From assembly GCA_963715995.1 (NCBI GenBank), contig OY970283.1:930001-994000 (forward strand): 64,000 bases of DNA, in the 5' to 3' direction. The position numbers were made by a program, and so were the translations under genes. This DNA comes from DATBDN01 sp963715995 (lineage in GTDB: Bacteria > Actinomycetota > Thermoleophilia > Solirubrobacterales > Thermoleophilaceae). Positions within the stretch are counted from its first letter, which is position 1; every line of letters starts with the position of its first letter. The notes below the pieces were generated by a model. It was not told the origin of the DNA and did not search any database. It worked only from the letters and a program-made list of their open reading frames with translations. Shown piece by piece: positions 39,375 to 48,375 of this stretch.

Positions 39375-41210
39375 ATGCGAATCGCCGCTGCGGGAGCGCT
39401 TGCAGCTCTGACGCTCGCGGCACCGGCGCACGCGAGCCCGCACGCCGTGATCGCGTTCCTGCCGCGCGGCCCCGGCGAGACGCGGCCGCTGCTCGACGAG
39501 TTCGCGGCGCGCGGCATGGCGATCGGCATGACCTCGCCGACGGTCGGCGGCTTCAAGCAGCGCCAGATGAGCCTCGACATGAGCCAGGGCGCGCGCATCC
39601 CGACGCGCCTGTACTCGAAGCTCACCGCCCCGCTGCGCGTGCGCGGCGGGGACCTGACCGGCTGGGACCAGGTCCTGCGCCGAGCCCGCAAGGCGCCCGG
39701 CGACGTGCGTCCGGGGCTGCTGGCGACCACGGTGGCGGACGCCGGCGGCCGGGTCGGCTGGCGGCGTGCCGGGCCGGGCTTCAGCGCCGGCGCGATCGTG
39801 GCCGCCTCGCGCACCGGCGTGATCCACCCGGCCGCCCCCGGCGACCGGCTCGACGTGGTCGACCTTCCGCCCGGCGCCGCCGGGCTGCGCGCGCTGGACC
39901 GGCTCCTGTCGGTGCGCTCCGACTTCGTCTACGTGGTCGAGGCGCCGTACGGGCGCAGCCTGCGGCTGCTGCCGAGCGCCATTCGCGCGCCGGGCATCCA
40001 CGGAGAGCTGCGCTCGGACACGACCCGCCGCAACGGGCTGGTTGCTGCGACCGACGTGGCGCCGACCGTGCTGCGCGCGCTCGGCATCCCGGTGCCGGAT
40101 GCGATGCAGGGCGAGCCGATCGAGGGCCGCGGCAGCCCCGATGCCGCCGGCGTGCTGCGGATGGCAGGGCGGCTGTCGGTGGTCACCGGCAGGCGCACGA
40201 TCACGCTCGAATGGCTGCTGGGGGCCTGGCTCGTGCTGATGGCGGCGCTGTACCGGCGCCGAGCGCAGCTCGCCCGGCAGGCGGGACTGCTGGCGGTGAT
40301 GTGGCTGCCCGGCGTCGCGCTGCTGACCGCCGCGATCGCGCCGGGGCGAACCACCGAGGCCGCGATCCTGGGAGCTGGGTCCGTGCTGCTCGGGGTCGCG
40401 ACCGCGCGGCTGGTGCGCTGGCCGCTCGCTCCCGCCGTCCCCGCGGCGGTGGTGTTCGCGGCCCATGCGGTTGACCTGGCGCGTGGCTCGCCGCTGATCG
40501 GCGCATCGCTGGCAGGACCCAATCCCGCCGGGGGGGCGCGCTTCTTCGGGGTCGGCAACGAGCTCGAGATCATCCTCGCCGTGTCGCTGGTTGTCGGGGC
40601 GGGCGCGGCGCTCTGCGCGCTGCGCATGCGACCGCCGCTGGCCTTCGCCGTAGCGGCGCTCGTAGGGGCCGCCGTTCTGGGCGCCGGCCGCCTTGGTGCG
40701 GACGTGGGAGCGGTGGTCACGCTCGGCGCGGGGGGCGCCGCCGCCGTGATTGCGTCGCTGCCGGGCCGGCCCTCGCGGCGCGCGATCGCGTTCGGGGTCG
40801 CCGCGCCGGTGGCGGGCGTGCTGGCGCTCGTGCTGCTCGACCTGGCGACCGGCGGGAACGGGCACCTCACGCGCTCGGTCGTCCACTCGCACGGCTCCGG
40901 CAACCTCGCGGACGTGGCGCGGCGTCGCTTCGACGGCTCGCGCGCGAGCCTTCACACGCCCGGTTGGATCGCGGCGTTCGTGATCGCGCTGACGGCTGTG
41001 GCGTGGCTCGCCAGCCGCTGGCGCTCCATGCTGGAACAGGTTCCGCGCCCGCTAGCGGCGGGGCTTGCCGGCGCCTGGGTGGCCACCGTTGTCGGAGCTC
41101 TGGCCAACGATTCGGGCCCGCTGATCCTCGAGATCGGCGCGATCTTCCTGCTCCTTGCGCGCGAATATGCCGTGGTCCAGCCGAAGACCGGCGCAGCGCC
41201 GAGCGACTAG
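39375..41210 (+). CDS. polytopic membrane protein with extracytoplasmic phosphatase-like domain
   Basis: 611 residues from ATG 39375. A signal-type N-terminus (AAAGALAALTLAAPAHA) precedes a ~260-residue soluble region ending in RNGLVAATDVAPTVLRALGI, a stretch resembling the alkaline-phosphatase/sulfatase superfamily. Eight or more membrane helices follow (LEWLLGAWLVLMAALY, AGLLAVMWLPGVALLTAAIA, AILGAGSVLLGVATARLV, IILAVSLVVGAGAALCAL and others), with a conserved-looking GARFFGVGNELEI loop. I do not recognise the family. It stands 14 bases before the PimA-like/flippase fusion, so both probably act on an envelope glycolipid. Confidence 0.8.
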   Translation: MRIAAAGALAALTLAAPAHASPHAVIAFLPRGPGETRPLLDEFAARGMAIGMTSPTVGGFKQRQMSLDMSQGARIPTRLYSKLTAPLRVRGGDLTGWDQVLRRARKAPGDVRPGLLATTVADAGGRVGWRRAGPGFSAGAIVAASRTGVIHPAAPGDRLDVVDLPPGAAGLRALDRLLSVRSDFVYVVEAPYGRSLRLLPSAIRAPGIHGELRSDTTRRNGLVAATDVAPTVLRALGIPVPDAMQGEPIEGRGSPDAAGVLRMAGRLSVVTGRRTITLEWLLGAWLVLMAALYRRRAQLARQAGLLAVMWLPGVALLTAAIAPGRTTEAAILGAGSVLLGVATARLVRWPLAPAVPAAVVFAAHAVDLARGSPLIGASLAGPNPAGGARFFGVGNELEIILAVSLVVGAGAALCALRMRPPLAFAVAALVGAAVLGAGRLGADVGAVVTLGAGGAAAVIASLPGRPSRRAIAFGVAAPVAGVLALVLLDLATGGNGHLTRSVVHSHGSGNLADVARRRFDGSRASLHTPGWIAAFVIALTAVAWLASRWRSMLEQVPRPLAAGLAGAWVATVVGALANDSGPLILEIGAIFLLLAREYAVVQPKTGAAPSD

Positions 41211-41223
41211 CTAGGCTTCTCCG

Positions 41224-43539
41224 GTGCGCGTAGGACTGGTCAGTCCCTACTCCTACACGTACCCGGGTGGAGTTCTCGCTCATGTCGAGGCGCTCTCCGA
41301 GGAGCTTCGGGAGCGCGGTCACCAAGTCCGGGTACTGGCGCCGGTCGATCCTGACGACCGGCTTACACGCATGCTCCATCGCGGTGCGGAGCCCACTCCG
41401 CGCGAGCTTCCCGACGCCTCCGAGTTCCTCGCACTCGGCCGCACGCTCGGTGTCGAGTCGAACGGCGCGGTGTCGAACATGGCGTACAGCCCTGCGACCG
41501 CCATCCGCCTGGGGCACGAGCTGCACAGCGGGCGCTACGACGTGCTGCACGTGCACGAGCCGAATGCCGGGCTCGCCTCCTGGTTTGCAGTCGAGAACTC
41601 ACCGGTGCCGGTGGTCGGCACCTTCCATGCCTACGCCACCAAGCCGGTGCCGATGGCGATCGGCAACCTGATCGGCCAGCGGCGGCTGTTCAACAAGCTT
41701 GCACTGCGCATCGCCGTGTCGGAGGCTGCGCGCTGGACCGGCGAGCGCTTCTACGGCGGGCACTACCGCGTCATTCCGAACGGGATCGACCTGACCCGCG
41801 CGCTTACCGCTCCGAAGCCCGAAAACAAGCGGCTGAAGCTGCTGTTCGTGGGCCGCGCCGAGGAGCGCAAGGGCCTGCCGATCCTGATGCGCGCGTTCGA
41901 GGCGCTGCGCGCCGCCGGCGTGGACGCGGAGCTGACGGTGGCCGGAGCCACCCGCGACGAGGTCGGGCCGCTGCTGCTCGACAGCGAGGGCGTGCACGTG
42001 GCTGGGCGTGTCTCCGAGGACGAGAAGTGGCGCCTGCTGCACGAGGCCGACCTGCTGTGCGCGCCGTCGCTCGGCGGTGAGAGCTTCGGCATCGTGCTGC
42101 TGGAGGCGCTCGCGGCCGGCACTCCGGTCGTGTGCTCGGACATCCCGGGCTACCGCGACGTGGTCCGCGACGGGGTGGAGGGACGCCTGGTTGAGCCGGG
42201 CGATGCTGCCGCGCTCGGCGAGGCCATCCGCGCGCTGTCCGTGCGCCCAGATCTTCATGGCGAGCTGAGCGCCGCGGGGCGCGCACGCGCCGAGCGCTTC
42301 GCCTGGCCGCACGTGGCGGCCGAGGTCGAGCAGGCTTACGAGGACGCGGTAGCCGTGCCTGCCCCTGCCAAGCGGCGCAGCCGGATCGCGGTCGCGATGG
42401 GCATCAGCCCAGCCGACGGGCAGCCGCGCTCGCCCGCGCGCCGGGTGCCCTCGCTCGAGCCCGCCGGGCGGCGCCCGATCGTTGCGACCCTGCGGCGCGG
42501 CTTCGTCGTAGGCGGCGGCCTGCTGGCTGCCGGGCTCGGGATGCTGGCGGTGCGCCGCATCGGTCTCGACTCGATCGGCAATGCGCTGCTCAATGCAACG
42601 CCCACGTGGATGGTCGTCGGGCTGGCGCTCATGTGCCTGTCGATGTTGGTCCGCGCCGAGGCCTGGCACGCGATCCTGCGCGCCGCGCTGCCCGGCGTGC
42701 GCGTCCGGCGCCGCGACGTCGGCCGCGCCACCATGATCGGCGTGCTCATGTCGGCCACGCTCCCGGCGCGGCTCGGCGAGCCTTCGCGTGCGCTCATCGT
42801 CGCGCGGCGTGTCGGCCGTGTGCGCGAGCGGCTGCCCGTGGTTGTCGGCTCACTCGTTTCCCAGACGCTGCTCAACCTGGTGGCGTTGTTCATCCTCGGT
42901 ACGGTCATGTTCGCCACCGTGGGGCTCTTCCACGGCCACGAGCGCGCGCTGTTCCTGTTCGCGATCGCGCCGTTCGCGGTGCTGGCGATGGTGCTCGCGC
43001 TGCCCGCCTTCCTGCGCCGCGGCAAGCCCTCGCGCTACGTGCGCGTGCAGCGCGCGGCGACCGCGATCCGCGACGCGATGCTGCGCGTCCGCTCCGGCCT
43101 GGCCGTGTTCTCGTCGCCCCGGCTCGGGTTGTGGGCCGCGACCACGCAGCTGTTCGCGTGGACGATCCAGTGGCTCGCCTGTTACGTGCTGATGGTCGCG
43201 CTCGGGCTGCACGCCGGGATCGGCGCAGCGGCCGCCGTGCTGTTCGCGGTCAACGTCACCGCCGTGCTGCCGGCCACGCCGTCCAACCTCGGCGTGTTCC
43301 AGGCCGCCTGCGTGGCGGTGCTGTCGGCATACCACGTGTCGCACACCGACGCGCTCGCGTACGGAATCGTGCTTCAGGCGGTCGAGATCGCCACCGCCGT
43401 CGCGATGGGAATGCCCGCGCTGCTCGGCGAGGGAATGTCGTTCAAGGACATGCGCCTGCGAGCGCTGCACGCCTCGCCGGTCGAGCTGGCCGGCAGCTTC
43501 GCCCGCAAGCAGGGCGACGCCGTCGAAGCCGACGCCTAG
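41224..43539 (+). CDS. GT4 glycosyltransferase fused to a flippase-like (UPF0104/LPG-synthase TM) domain
   Basis: 771 residues from GTG 41224. Residues 1-~385 are a PimA-like GT4 enzyme: VGLVSPYSYTYPGGVLAHVE, VLHVHEPNAGLAS, FVGRAEERKGLPIL and GGESFGIVLLEALAAGTPVV with the catalytic ExxE motif. After a Pro/Arg-rich linker at ~395-425, residues ~430-750 form about eight membrane helices with the LPG synthase transmembrane/AglD-like signatures: RAEAWHAILRAALPG, SATLPARLGEPSRA and LPATPSNLGVFQAACVAVLS. Cytosolic glycosyl transfer joined to a membrane protein suggests synthesis and passage of a glycolipid by one polypeptide. Stop overlaps the convergent methyltransferase. Confidence 0.9.
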   Translation: MRVGLVSPYSYTYPGGVLAHVEALSEELRERGHQVRVLAPVDPDDRLTRMLHRGAEPTPRELPDASEFLALGRTLGVESNGAVSNMAYSPATAIRLGHELHSGRYDVLHVHEPNAGLASWFAVENSPVPVVGTFHAYATKPVPMAIGNLIGQRRLFNKLALRIAVSEAARWTGERFYGGHYRVIPNGIDLTRALTAPKPENKRLKLLFVGRAEERKGLPILMRAFEALRAAGVDAELTVAGATRDEVGPLLLDSEGVHVAGRVSEDEKWRLLHEADLLCAPSLGGESFGIVLLEALAAGTPVVCSDIPGYRDVVRDGVEGRLVEPGDAAALGEAIRALSVRPDLHGELSAAGRARAERFAWPHVAAEVEQAYEDAVAVPAPAKRRSRIAVAMGISPADGQPRSPARRVPSLEPAGRRPIVATLRRGFVVGGGLLAAGLGMLAVRRIGLDSIGNALLNATPTWMVVGLALMCLSMLVRAEAWHAILRAALPGVRVRRRDVGRATMIGVLMSATLPARLGEPSRALIVARRVGRVRERLPVVVGSLVSQTLLNLVALFILGTVMFATVGLFHGHERALFLFAIAPFAVLAMVLALPAFLRRGKPSRYVRVQRAATAIRDAMLRVRSGLAVFSSPRLGLWAATTQLFAWTIQWLACYVLMVALGLHAGIGAAAAVLFAVNVTAVLPATPSNLGVFQAACVAVLSAYHVSHTDALAYGIVLQAVEIATAVAMGMPALLGEGMSFKDMRLRALHASPVELAGSFARKQGDAVEADA

Positions 43540-44334
43540 GCAGGCGGCTTGCGCGCCAGCGTGATCAGGTAGTCGGCGCGCACCTGCTTGTCGGTCTCGT
43601 GGCTTGCGTACAGCTCGGCCAGCTGCGCTCGCAGCGGCGGCCAGTCGTCGCCCAGCGCCGCCTTTGCCATGACCCATGGGCCCAGCGACGCCTCCTTCTG
43701 CTCGACCACGGTCGCCGCGTCGCTGCCGAAGACGGCCACCAGGTGCTCGAAGCTGACCTCGAGCCCGTGAGGCTCGAGCAGCGAGCGAACATGGGCCTCG
43801 TCGCCCCACATGGGCGGCGGCTTTGCATACGACGGCAGTGGCGGCATCTTCGAGCCGATCGTCGTGAACATCTGGCCGATCAGGCCGTCGGGGGCCCAGG
43901 TCGCGAGTGCGATCAGGCCGCCCGGCGCACATACGCGCGCCAGCTCCGCGGCCGCGACCTCGTGACGCGGGGCGAACATCACTCCGAAGGTCGAAGATCA
44001 CACGCTCGAAGCTGCCGTCCTCGAACGGCAGCGCTTCCGCGTCGCCCTCGACCAGCTCGATCTCGACGCCCGCCTCGGCGGCGTGCAGGCGTGCGGCTTC
44101 GAAGAGCTCGGGCGTGATGTCCAGGCCCGTGCAGCGACCGCCGGCCAGCGCCGCCGGGACGGTCGCGTTGCCGGTGCCACAGGCGACATCGAGCACCGTG
44201 GTGCCCTCTTCGATCTCGGCTCGAGCAACCACCTCTCGACCCACCTCCCGGATCATCTCGGAGATGACGTCGAAGTTGCCTGCCGCCCAGGTTGTGCGGG
44301 CGCGCTCCTTGAGCTGATCGACTGAAGCTTCCAT
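43536..44334 (-). pseudogene. class I SAM-dependent methyltransferase (UbiE-like), split by a frameshift
   Basis: ATG 44334. First frame: VLDVACGTGNATVPAALAGG (motif I), TGLDITPELFEAARLHA and ALPFEDGSFERVIF. It then slips; the other frame continues VMFAPRHEVAAAELARVCA, GGLIALATWAPDGLIGQMF and the ending VRADYLITLARKPPA at 43536. The span is 799 bases, one over a multiple of three. Removing one A from the AA at 43994-43995 gives ERVISTFGVMFAPRHE, which is the expected sequence at that point, and a ~265-residue enzyme. Substrate unknown; the MFAPRHE region is typical of a common actinobacterial branch. Confidence 0.85.
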
Positions 44335-44366
44335 GGCGCGACGCTATCCGCCGCCGGAAACCGTGT

Positions 44367-47300
44367 CTAGGTGAGCGCGGCTTCCTCGGGATCGGCGTCC
44401 GGAAGCGGGCCGCCCTTCGCGGTCAGGGCGATCACCTCGTCGGGCGCCTCCTTGTCCGGGATGCGCCCGGCGGTCGTGCCGAAGTAGATCGCCTGCGGAT
44501 GGTGGGCGATGATCGCCGCCGTCGACTGCTCGGGTGTCAGAGCGTGGCCGCCGGAGAGCGTGATCCCGATCTGCTCCATGTGCAGCAGGTCCTGGACCTT
44601 GTCGTGCTCGGCCTGCTCGGGGATCGCCGGGTAGCCCCACGAGTAGCGGCGGCCCTGATGGTCACCGATGCCGAGATCGGCGCGGATCTTCTGATGCAGC
44701 CACTCGGCGGTGCCCTCGGCCGACTGGACCGCAAGGCCGTGCATGAAGTATTGCTCCGAGTACTCGCCCTCGGCCTCGAGCTTCTTTCCGAGCTCGGTTG
44801 CGTCGGGGCCCGAGGTCACGGCCTGGAGCACAACGACGTCGCGCTCGCCCGAGTCGAGCGGGCGGAAGAAGTCGGCCAGGCAGATGCGGTCGTTCTTCGG
44901 CTGGCGCGGCGCGACCAGGCGGTTGATCTCCTTGTCGTGGTCCTCCGGGTCGAAGATGACGATCTCGTTGCCGTCGGCGTTGCAGGGGAAGTAGCCGACC
45001 AGCGCGCGCGGCTTCACGTATGCCTCGTCGGTCTTCTGCTGCTCCCACATGCGCTCGAGGCGCGGCTGGAAATCGTCACGGACGAGCTCTTCCCAGGCCT
45101 CGCCCTTCACGCCCTTGCCGCCCCAGTGCAGCTTGAACAGAACGTGGCGGTCGAGGTGCGGGAAGACCTCGTCGAGGTCGACCGGGACCTCCTGGACGCC
45201 CCAGAACGGGGGCGTCGGGATCGGCACGTCGGTGCGGGCCGGTGAGCGCACGGAGTCGTCGGTGGTCGGCGGCCCGGTCACCTCGTCCTGCGGCGTCTCG
45301 CGGAAGGTCTTGGCCTCGGCCTTGACCTTCTCGACCAGGGCCGAGCGCGCGTCGGAGTCGACCAGCTGGTCCATCGTGTCGAGGCCCTCGAAGGCGTCCT
45401 TGCAGTAGAAGACGCCCGGCTCGTAGATCTCGTCGGACTTCTTGCCGTTCGGGTACAGGATCCGCCGGCCGAAGTTGCGGTTGATCGCTGCGCCGCCGAT
45501 CAGCACCGGGAACTCGTGTCCCTTCTCGTGCAGCTCGGACACGGCGATCGGCATCTGCTTCGAGGTCGACACGAGCAGAGCGGACAGGCCGATGGCGGTG
45601 GCCTTGTGCTCCACGGCGGCGTTGATGATCGTGTCGACCGGAACCTGCTTGCCGAGGTCCACGACCGTGTAGCCGTTGTTGGTCAGGATCGTGTTGACAA
45701 GTGACTTGCCAATATCGTGCACGTCGCCGAACACGGTCGCGATCACGACCGTGCCCTTGGTGTGCCCCTCGATCCGCTCGAGATAGTTCTCGAGCTGCGC
45801 CACGCAGCGCTTCATGACCTCCGCGGACTGGAGCACGAACGGCAGGATCAGCTCACCCGCGCCGAACTTGTCGCCGACCTCCTTCATGGCCGGCAGCAGA
45901 ACTGTGTTGAGCGTCGGGACGGCGCCGATCTTCTCTACGGATGCGTCGATCAGCGCCTCGACGCCGTCCTTCTTGCGGCGCAGGATGTGCCAGTGGAGCG
46001 CCTCTTCGGGCTCCATGTCGGCGGTCGGGTCGGCCGCGCCCTCTTCCTCGGTCTCGCCCTTGCCCTCGAAGTGCTCGATGAACATCTGGAGGGCGTCCTC
46101 GCGGGTGTTCAGCACCAGGTCGTCGGCCAGCTTGCGCTCGGTCTCGTCGATCTCGCCGTAGGGCGTGATGTGGTTCGGGTTCACCATCGCGAGGTCGAGA
46201 CCGGCCTCGACGCAGTGGTGCAGGAAGACGCTGTTGAGCACCGCGCGCGCGTTCGGCTTGACGCCGAAGGAGACGTTCGAGACGCCCAGCGACGTCTTCA
46301 CGTGCGGGATCTCGGCCTTCAGGCGGCGGATGGCCTCGATCGTCTCGACCGCCGACGGCTTCCACTTGTCGTCGCCGGTGGTGAGCGTGAACGTGAGCAG
46401 GTCGAAGATCAGCAGCTCGGGATCGAAGCCGTGGTCGTCTACGCAGAGATCGCGGATGCGCTTGGCGATCTCGATCTTGCGATCGGCCGTCTCGGCCATG
46501 CCGACCTCGTCGATCGTGAGCGCGATCAGCGCGGCGCCGTGTGCCTTCGCGAGCGGCACCACCGTGTCGGCCTTGTCACGGCCGGCCTCGAGGTTGATCG
46601 AGTTGACGACCGCGCGGCCGGGGTTCTGCTCCAGCGCCATGCGCAGCACGTCGGGCTCGGTCGAGTCGATCTGGATCGGCGCCGGCTGCGTCAGAGCCAC
46701 GCGCTTGACGACCTGGCGCATCTGCTCGGCCTCGTCGTCAGGGCGCTCGGTGAGCGCGACGCAGAGGTCGAGCAGGTGGGCGCCACCCTCCACCTGGTCC
46801 TCGGCGATCTGGACGATGCTGTCGTAGTCGTCTGCGAGCAGGAGCTCCTTGGCCTTGCGGCTGCCCTGCGAGTTGACGCGCTCGCCGACGACCGTCGGAG
46901 CGGGCTCCTGAACCAGCGGCGTGGCGGTCATCATCGAGGCCAGGAATGGCCCCTGCTTGGCGGGGCGCTCGCCCAGGGCACGGCCGCCGACCTTCTCGAC
47001 CACGGCCTGGATGTGCTGCGGCGTGGTGCCGCAGCAGCCGCCGACGATCGAGACGCCGTAGCGCTCGACGAACTCCTGAAGCGTGTTGGAAAGCGGCTCG
47101 GGCTCCTCGGGGAAGATCGTCTCGCCCTCGGGGCCCTGGAGCGGCAGCCCGGCGTTCGGGATGCAAGCGACCGGCACCGGCGAGCTCTCGCCCAGGTAGC
47201 GGATCGCGTCGCGCATGTCCTCGGGGCCGGTCGAGCAGTTGAGCCCGATCACGTCGACATCGAGGGCGCTCAGGATCGTGAGGACGGCCTGGATGTCGGT

Positions 47301-47903
47301 GCCGAGCAGCATCTTGCCGCCGTTCGGCAGCAGGCTGACGCTGGTGTGGATCGGGACGACGCGGCCGGTTTCCTTCATCGCGTCGCGGGCGCCGAACACG
47401 GCTGCCTTCACCTCGAGGATGTCCTGGGCGGTCTCGATGATGATCAGGTCGACGCCGCCCTCGAGCAGGCCGCCGGCCTGCTCGGCGAAGACGGTGCGCA
47501 GCTCGCCGAAGGTGACCTTCCCGAGCGTGGGGTCGTCGCTCGCGGGCAGGTGCCCGGTCGGGCCGATCGAGCCGGCGACGAAGCGCGACTCGCCCGCGGC
47601 CTTGCGCGCGATCTCCGCAGCCTTGCGGTTGATCTCGAGCGTGTGCTCGTCGAGGCCCCACTCTTCGAGCTTGATCCGGCTGCCCTGGAAGGTGTCGGTC
47701 TCGAGCACGTTGGCGCCCGCTTCGAGCATGGACGTATGGACGCCCTCGATGACGTCGGGGCGGTTCAGAACGAGCGCTTCGTGGCACTTGCCCTGCAGTC
47801 CGCCGTAGTCCTCCTGGGTCAGGTCGAACTGCTCGAGCGTGGCGCCCATGCCGCCGTCGTAGACGACAACGCCCTTGCGTATTGCCTCGAGATAGTCCCT
47901 CAT
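44367..47903 (-). CDS. metH: cobalamin-dependent methionine synthase
   Basis: 1178 residues from ATG 47903; the frame is open to 48164 but there only reads repeat DNA. Domains in order: homocysteine-binding barrel (VVYDGGMGATLEQF, zinc Cys pair in GGCCGTTPQHIQ near 289), methyltetrahydrofolate (pterin-binding) barrel with NSINLEAG and SLGVSNVSFG, helical cap (EEEALHWHILRRK-like), B12-binding domain with FGDVHDIGKSLV near 728 (axial His) and AdoMet activation domain with YSWGYPAIPEQAE near 1091. All four modules are present, so it is a full-length MetH. I saw no B12 riboswitch in its upstream region. Confidence 0.96.
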   Translation of the reverse strand: MRDYLEAIRKGVVVYDGGMGATLEQFDLTQEDYGGLQGKCHEALVLNRPDVIEGVHTSMLEAGANVLETDTFQGSRIKLEEWGLDEHTLEINRKAAEIARKAAGESRFVAGSIGPTGHLPASDDPTLGKVTFGELRTVFAEQAGGLLEGGVDLIIIETAQDILEVKAAVFGARDAMKETGRVVPIHTSVSLLPNGGKMLLGTDIQAVLTILSALDVDVIGLNCSTGPEDMRDAIRYLGESSPVPVACIPNAGLPLQGPEGETIFPEEPEPLSNTLQEFVERYGVSIVGGCCGTTPQHIQAVVEKVGGRALGERPAKQGPFLASMMTATPLVQEPAPTVVGERVNSQGSRKAKELLLADDYDSIVQIAEDQVEGGAHLLDLCVALTERPDDEAEQMRQVVKRVALTQPAPIQIDSTEPDVLRMALEQNPGRAVVNSINLEAGRDKADTVVPLAKAHGAALIALTIDEVGMAETADRKIEIAKRIRDLCVDDHGFDPELLIFDLLTFTLTTGDDKWKPSAVETIEAIRRLKAEIPHVKTSLGVSNVSFGVKPNARAVLNSVFLHHCVEAGLDLAMVNPNHITPYGEIDETERKLADDLVLNTREDALQMFIEHFEGKGETEEEGAADPTADMEPEEALHWHILRRKKDGVEALIDASVEKIGAVPTLNTVLLPAMKEVGDKFGAGELILPFVLQSAEVMKRCVAQLENYLERIEGHTKGTVVIATVFGDVHDIGKSLVNTILTNNGYTVVDLGKQVPVDTIINAAVEHKATAIGLSALLVSTSKQMPIAVSELHEKGHEFPVLIGGAAINRNFGRRILYPNGKKSDEIYEPGVFYCKDAFEGLDTMDQLVDSDARSALVEKVKAEAKTFRETPQDEVTGPPTTDDSVRSPARTDVPIPTPPFWGVQEVPVDLDEVFPHLDRHVLFKLHWGGKGVKGEAWEELVRDDFQPRLERMWEQQKTDEAYVKPRALVGYFPCNADGNEIVIFDPEDHDKEINRLVAPRQPKNDRICLADFFRPLDSGERDVVVLQAVTSGPDATELGKKLEAEGEYSEQYFMHGLAVQSAEGTAEWLHQKIRADLGIGDHQGRRYSWGYPAIPEQAEHDKVQDLLHMEQIGITLSGGHALTPEQSTAAIIAHHPQAIYFGTTAGRIPDKEAPDEVIALTAKGGPLPDADPEEAALT

Positions 47904-47990
47904 GAGAACAACACAGGGTACCTCGCAGCTGAGTTTCCCCTGCGCGCGTGTATATAGCGCTGGGGGCTGGGGCGGCCCCGGCTTTGCCGT

Positions 47991-48056
47991 CGGCTTGCTC
48001 TTGCGCTGCGCGGCGGAAACTGCTTCGGCCAAGGGGCGGCTGGAGTCGCGGCCTGC
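47991..48056 (+). repeat. GGCCAAGGGG dispersed repeat, copy D
   Basis: CGGCTTGCTCTTGCGCTGCG, then GAAACTGCTTCGGCCAAGGG and GCGGCTGGAGTCGCGG. Tandem with copy E, 84 bases apart; the two are identical over 35 bases. Confidence 0.88.
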
Positions 48057-48074
48057 TCGCCCGGCGCTCTCCGC

Positions 48075-48140
48075 GGGCTTGCTCCTGCGCTGCATCGCGC
48101 AAACTGCTTCGGCCAAGGGGCGGCTGGAGTCGCGGTTGCG
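48075..48140 (+). repeat. GGCCAAGGGG dispersed repeat, copy E
   Basis: GGGCTTGCTCCTGCGCTGCA, then CAAACTGCTTCGGCCAAGGG and GCGGCTGGAGTCGCGG. Longest match to copy D; leader CTCTCCGCGGGCTTGC is shared with copy C. The two units sit upstream of metH on its non-coding side. Confidence 0.88.
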
Positions 48141-48178
48141 CTTTTGCCGGGCGGGATCCCGCATAGGCTTTCGCCTGC

Positions 48179-48355
48179 GTGGGACCGATTTCTGCGGGTT
48201 TGTGCGATTCCTGCCGCTTCCAGCGGCTGGTGCCGAACCGCCGTGGGTCGGTGTTCTCGCTGTGCGAGCGCTCGAAGACCGACGATCGGTTCGCGAAGTA
48301 CCCGCGAGTGCCGGTCGAGCGGTGCCCTGGTTACTCAGAGCAGAAGCGCCCGTAG
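48179..48355 (+). CDS. small Cys-rich protein, possible metal-binding
   Basis: 58 residues from GTG 48179 to TAG 48355. It reads GLCDSCRFQRLVPNRRGSVF, SLCERSKTDDRFAKYPRVPV and ERCPGYSEQKRP. Four Cys (CxxC plus two later) could hold a zinc or Fe-S site. The pattern CDSCR...SxCxxSxxDxRFxKYP...CPGY looks like a conserved actinobacterial small protein that I cannot name. It lies in otherwise repeat-rich DNA between the metH repeats and the DUF559 gene, and its end carries a 23-base direct repeat. Confidence 0.75.
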   Translation: MGPISAGLCDSCRFQRLVPNRRGSVFSLCERSKTDDRFAKYPRVPVERCPGYSEQKRP

Positions 48356-48363
48356 CTCGCCCG
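48341..48363. repeat. direct repeat shared with the DUF559 gene end, copy 1
   Basis: 23 bases starting CAGAAGCGCCCGTAGCTCGC, identical to 48382-48404 inside the DUF559 coding end. It falls across the stop codon of the small Cys-rich gene. Confidence 0.85.
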
Positions 48364-48375
48364 TGCCCCCGCTGT

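Noticed and set aside
47904..48178. Cobalamin riboswitch before metH
   Set aside because: No recognisable B12-box was found by eye on the reverse strand. The region is filled by the dispersed repeats. A covariance search would be decisive.
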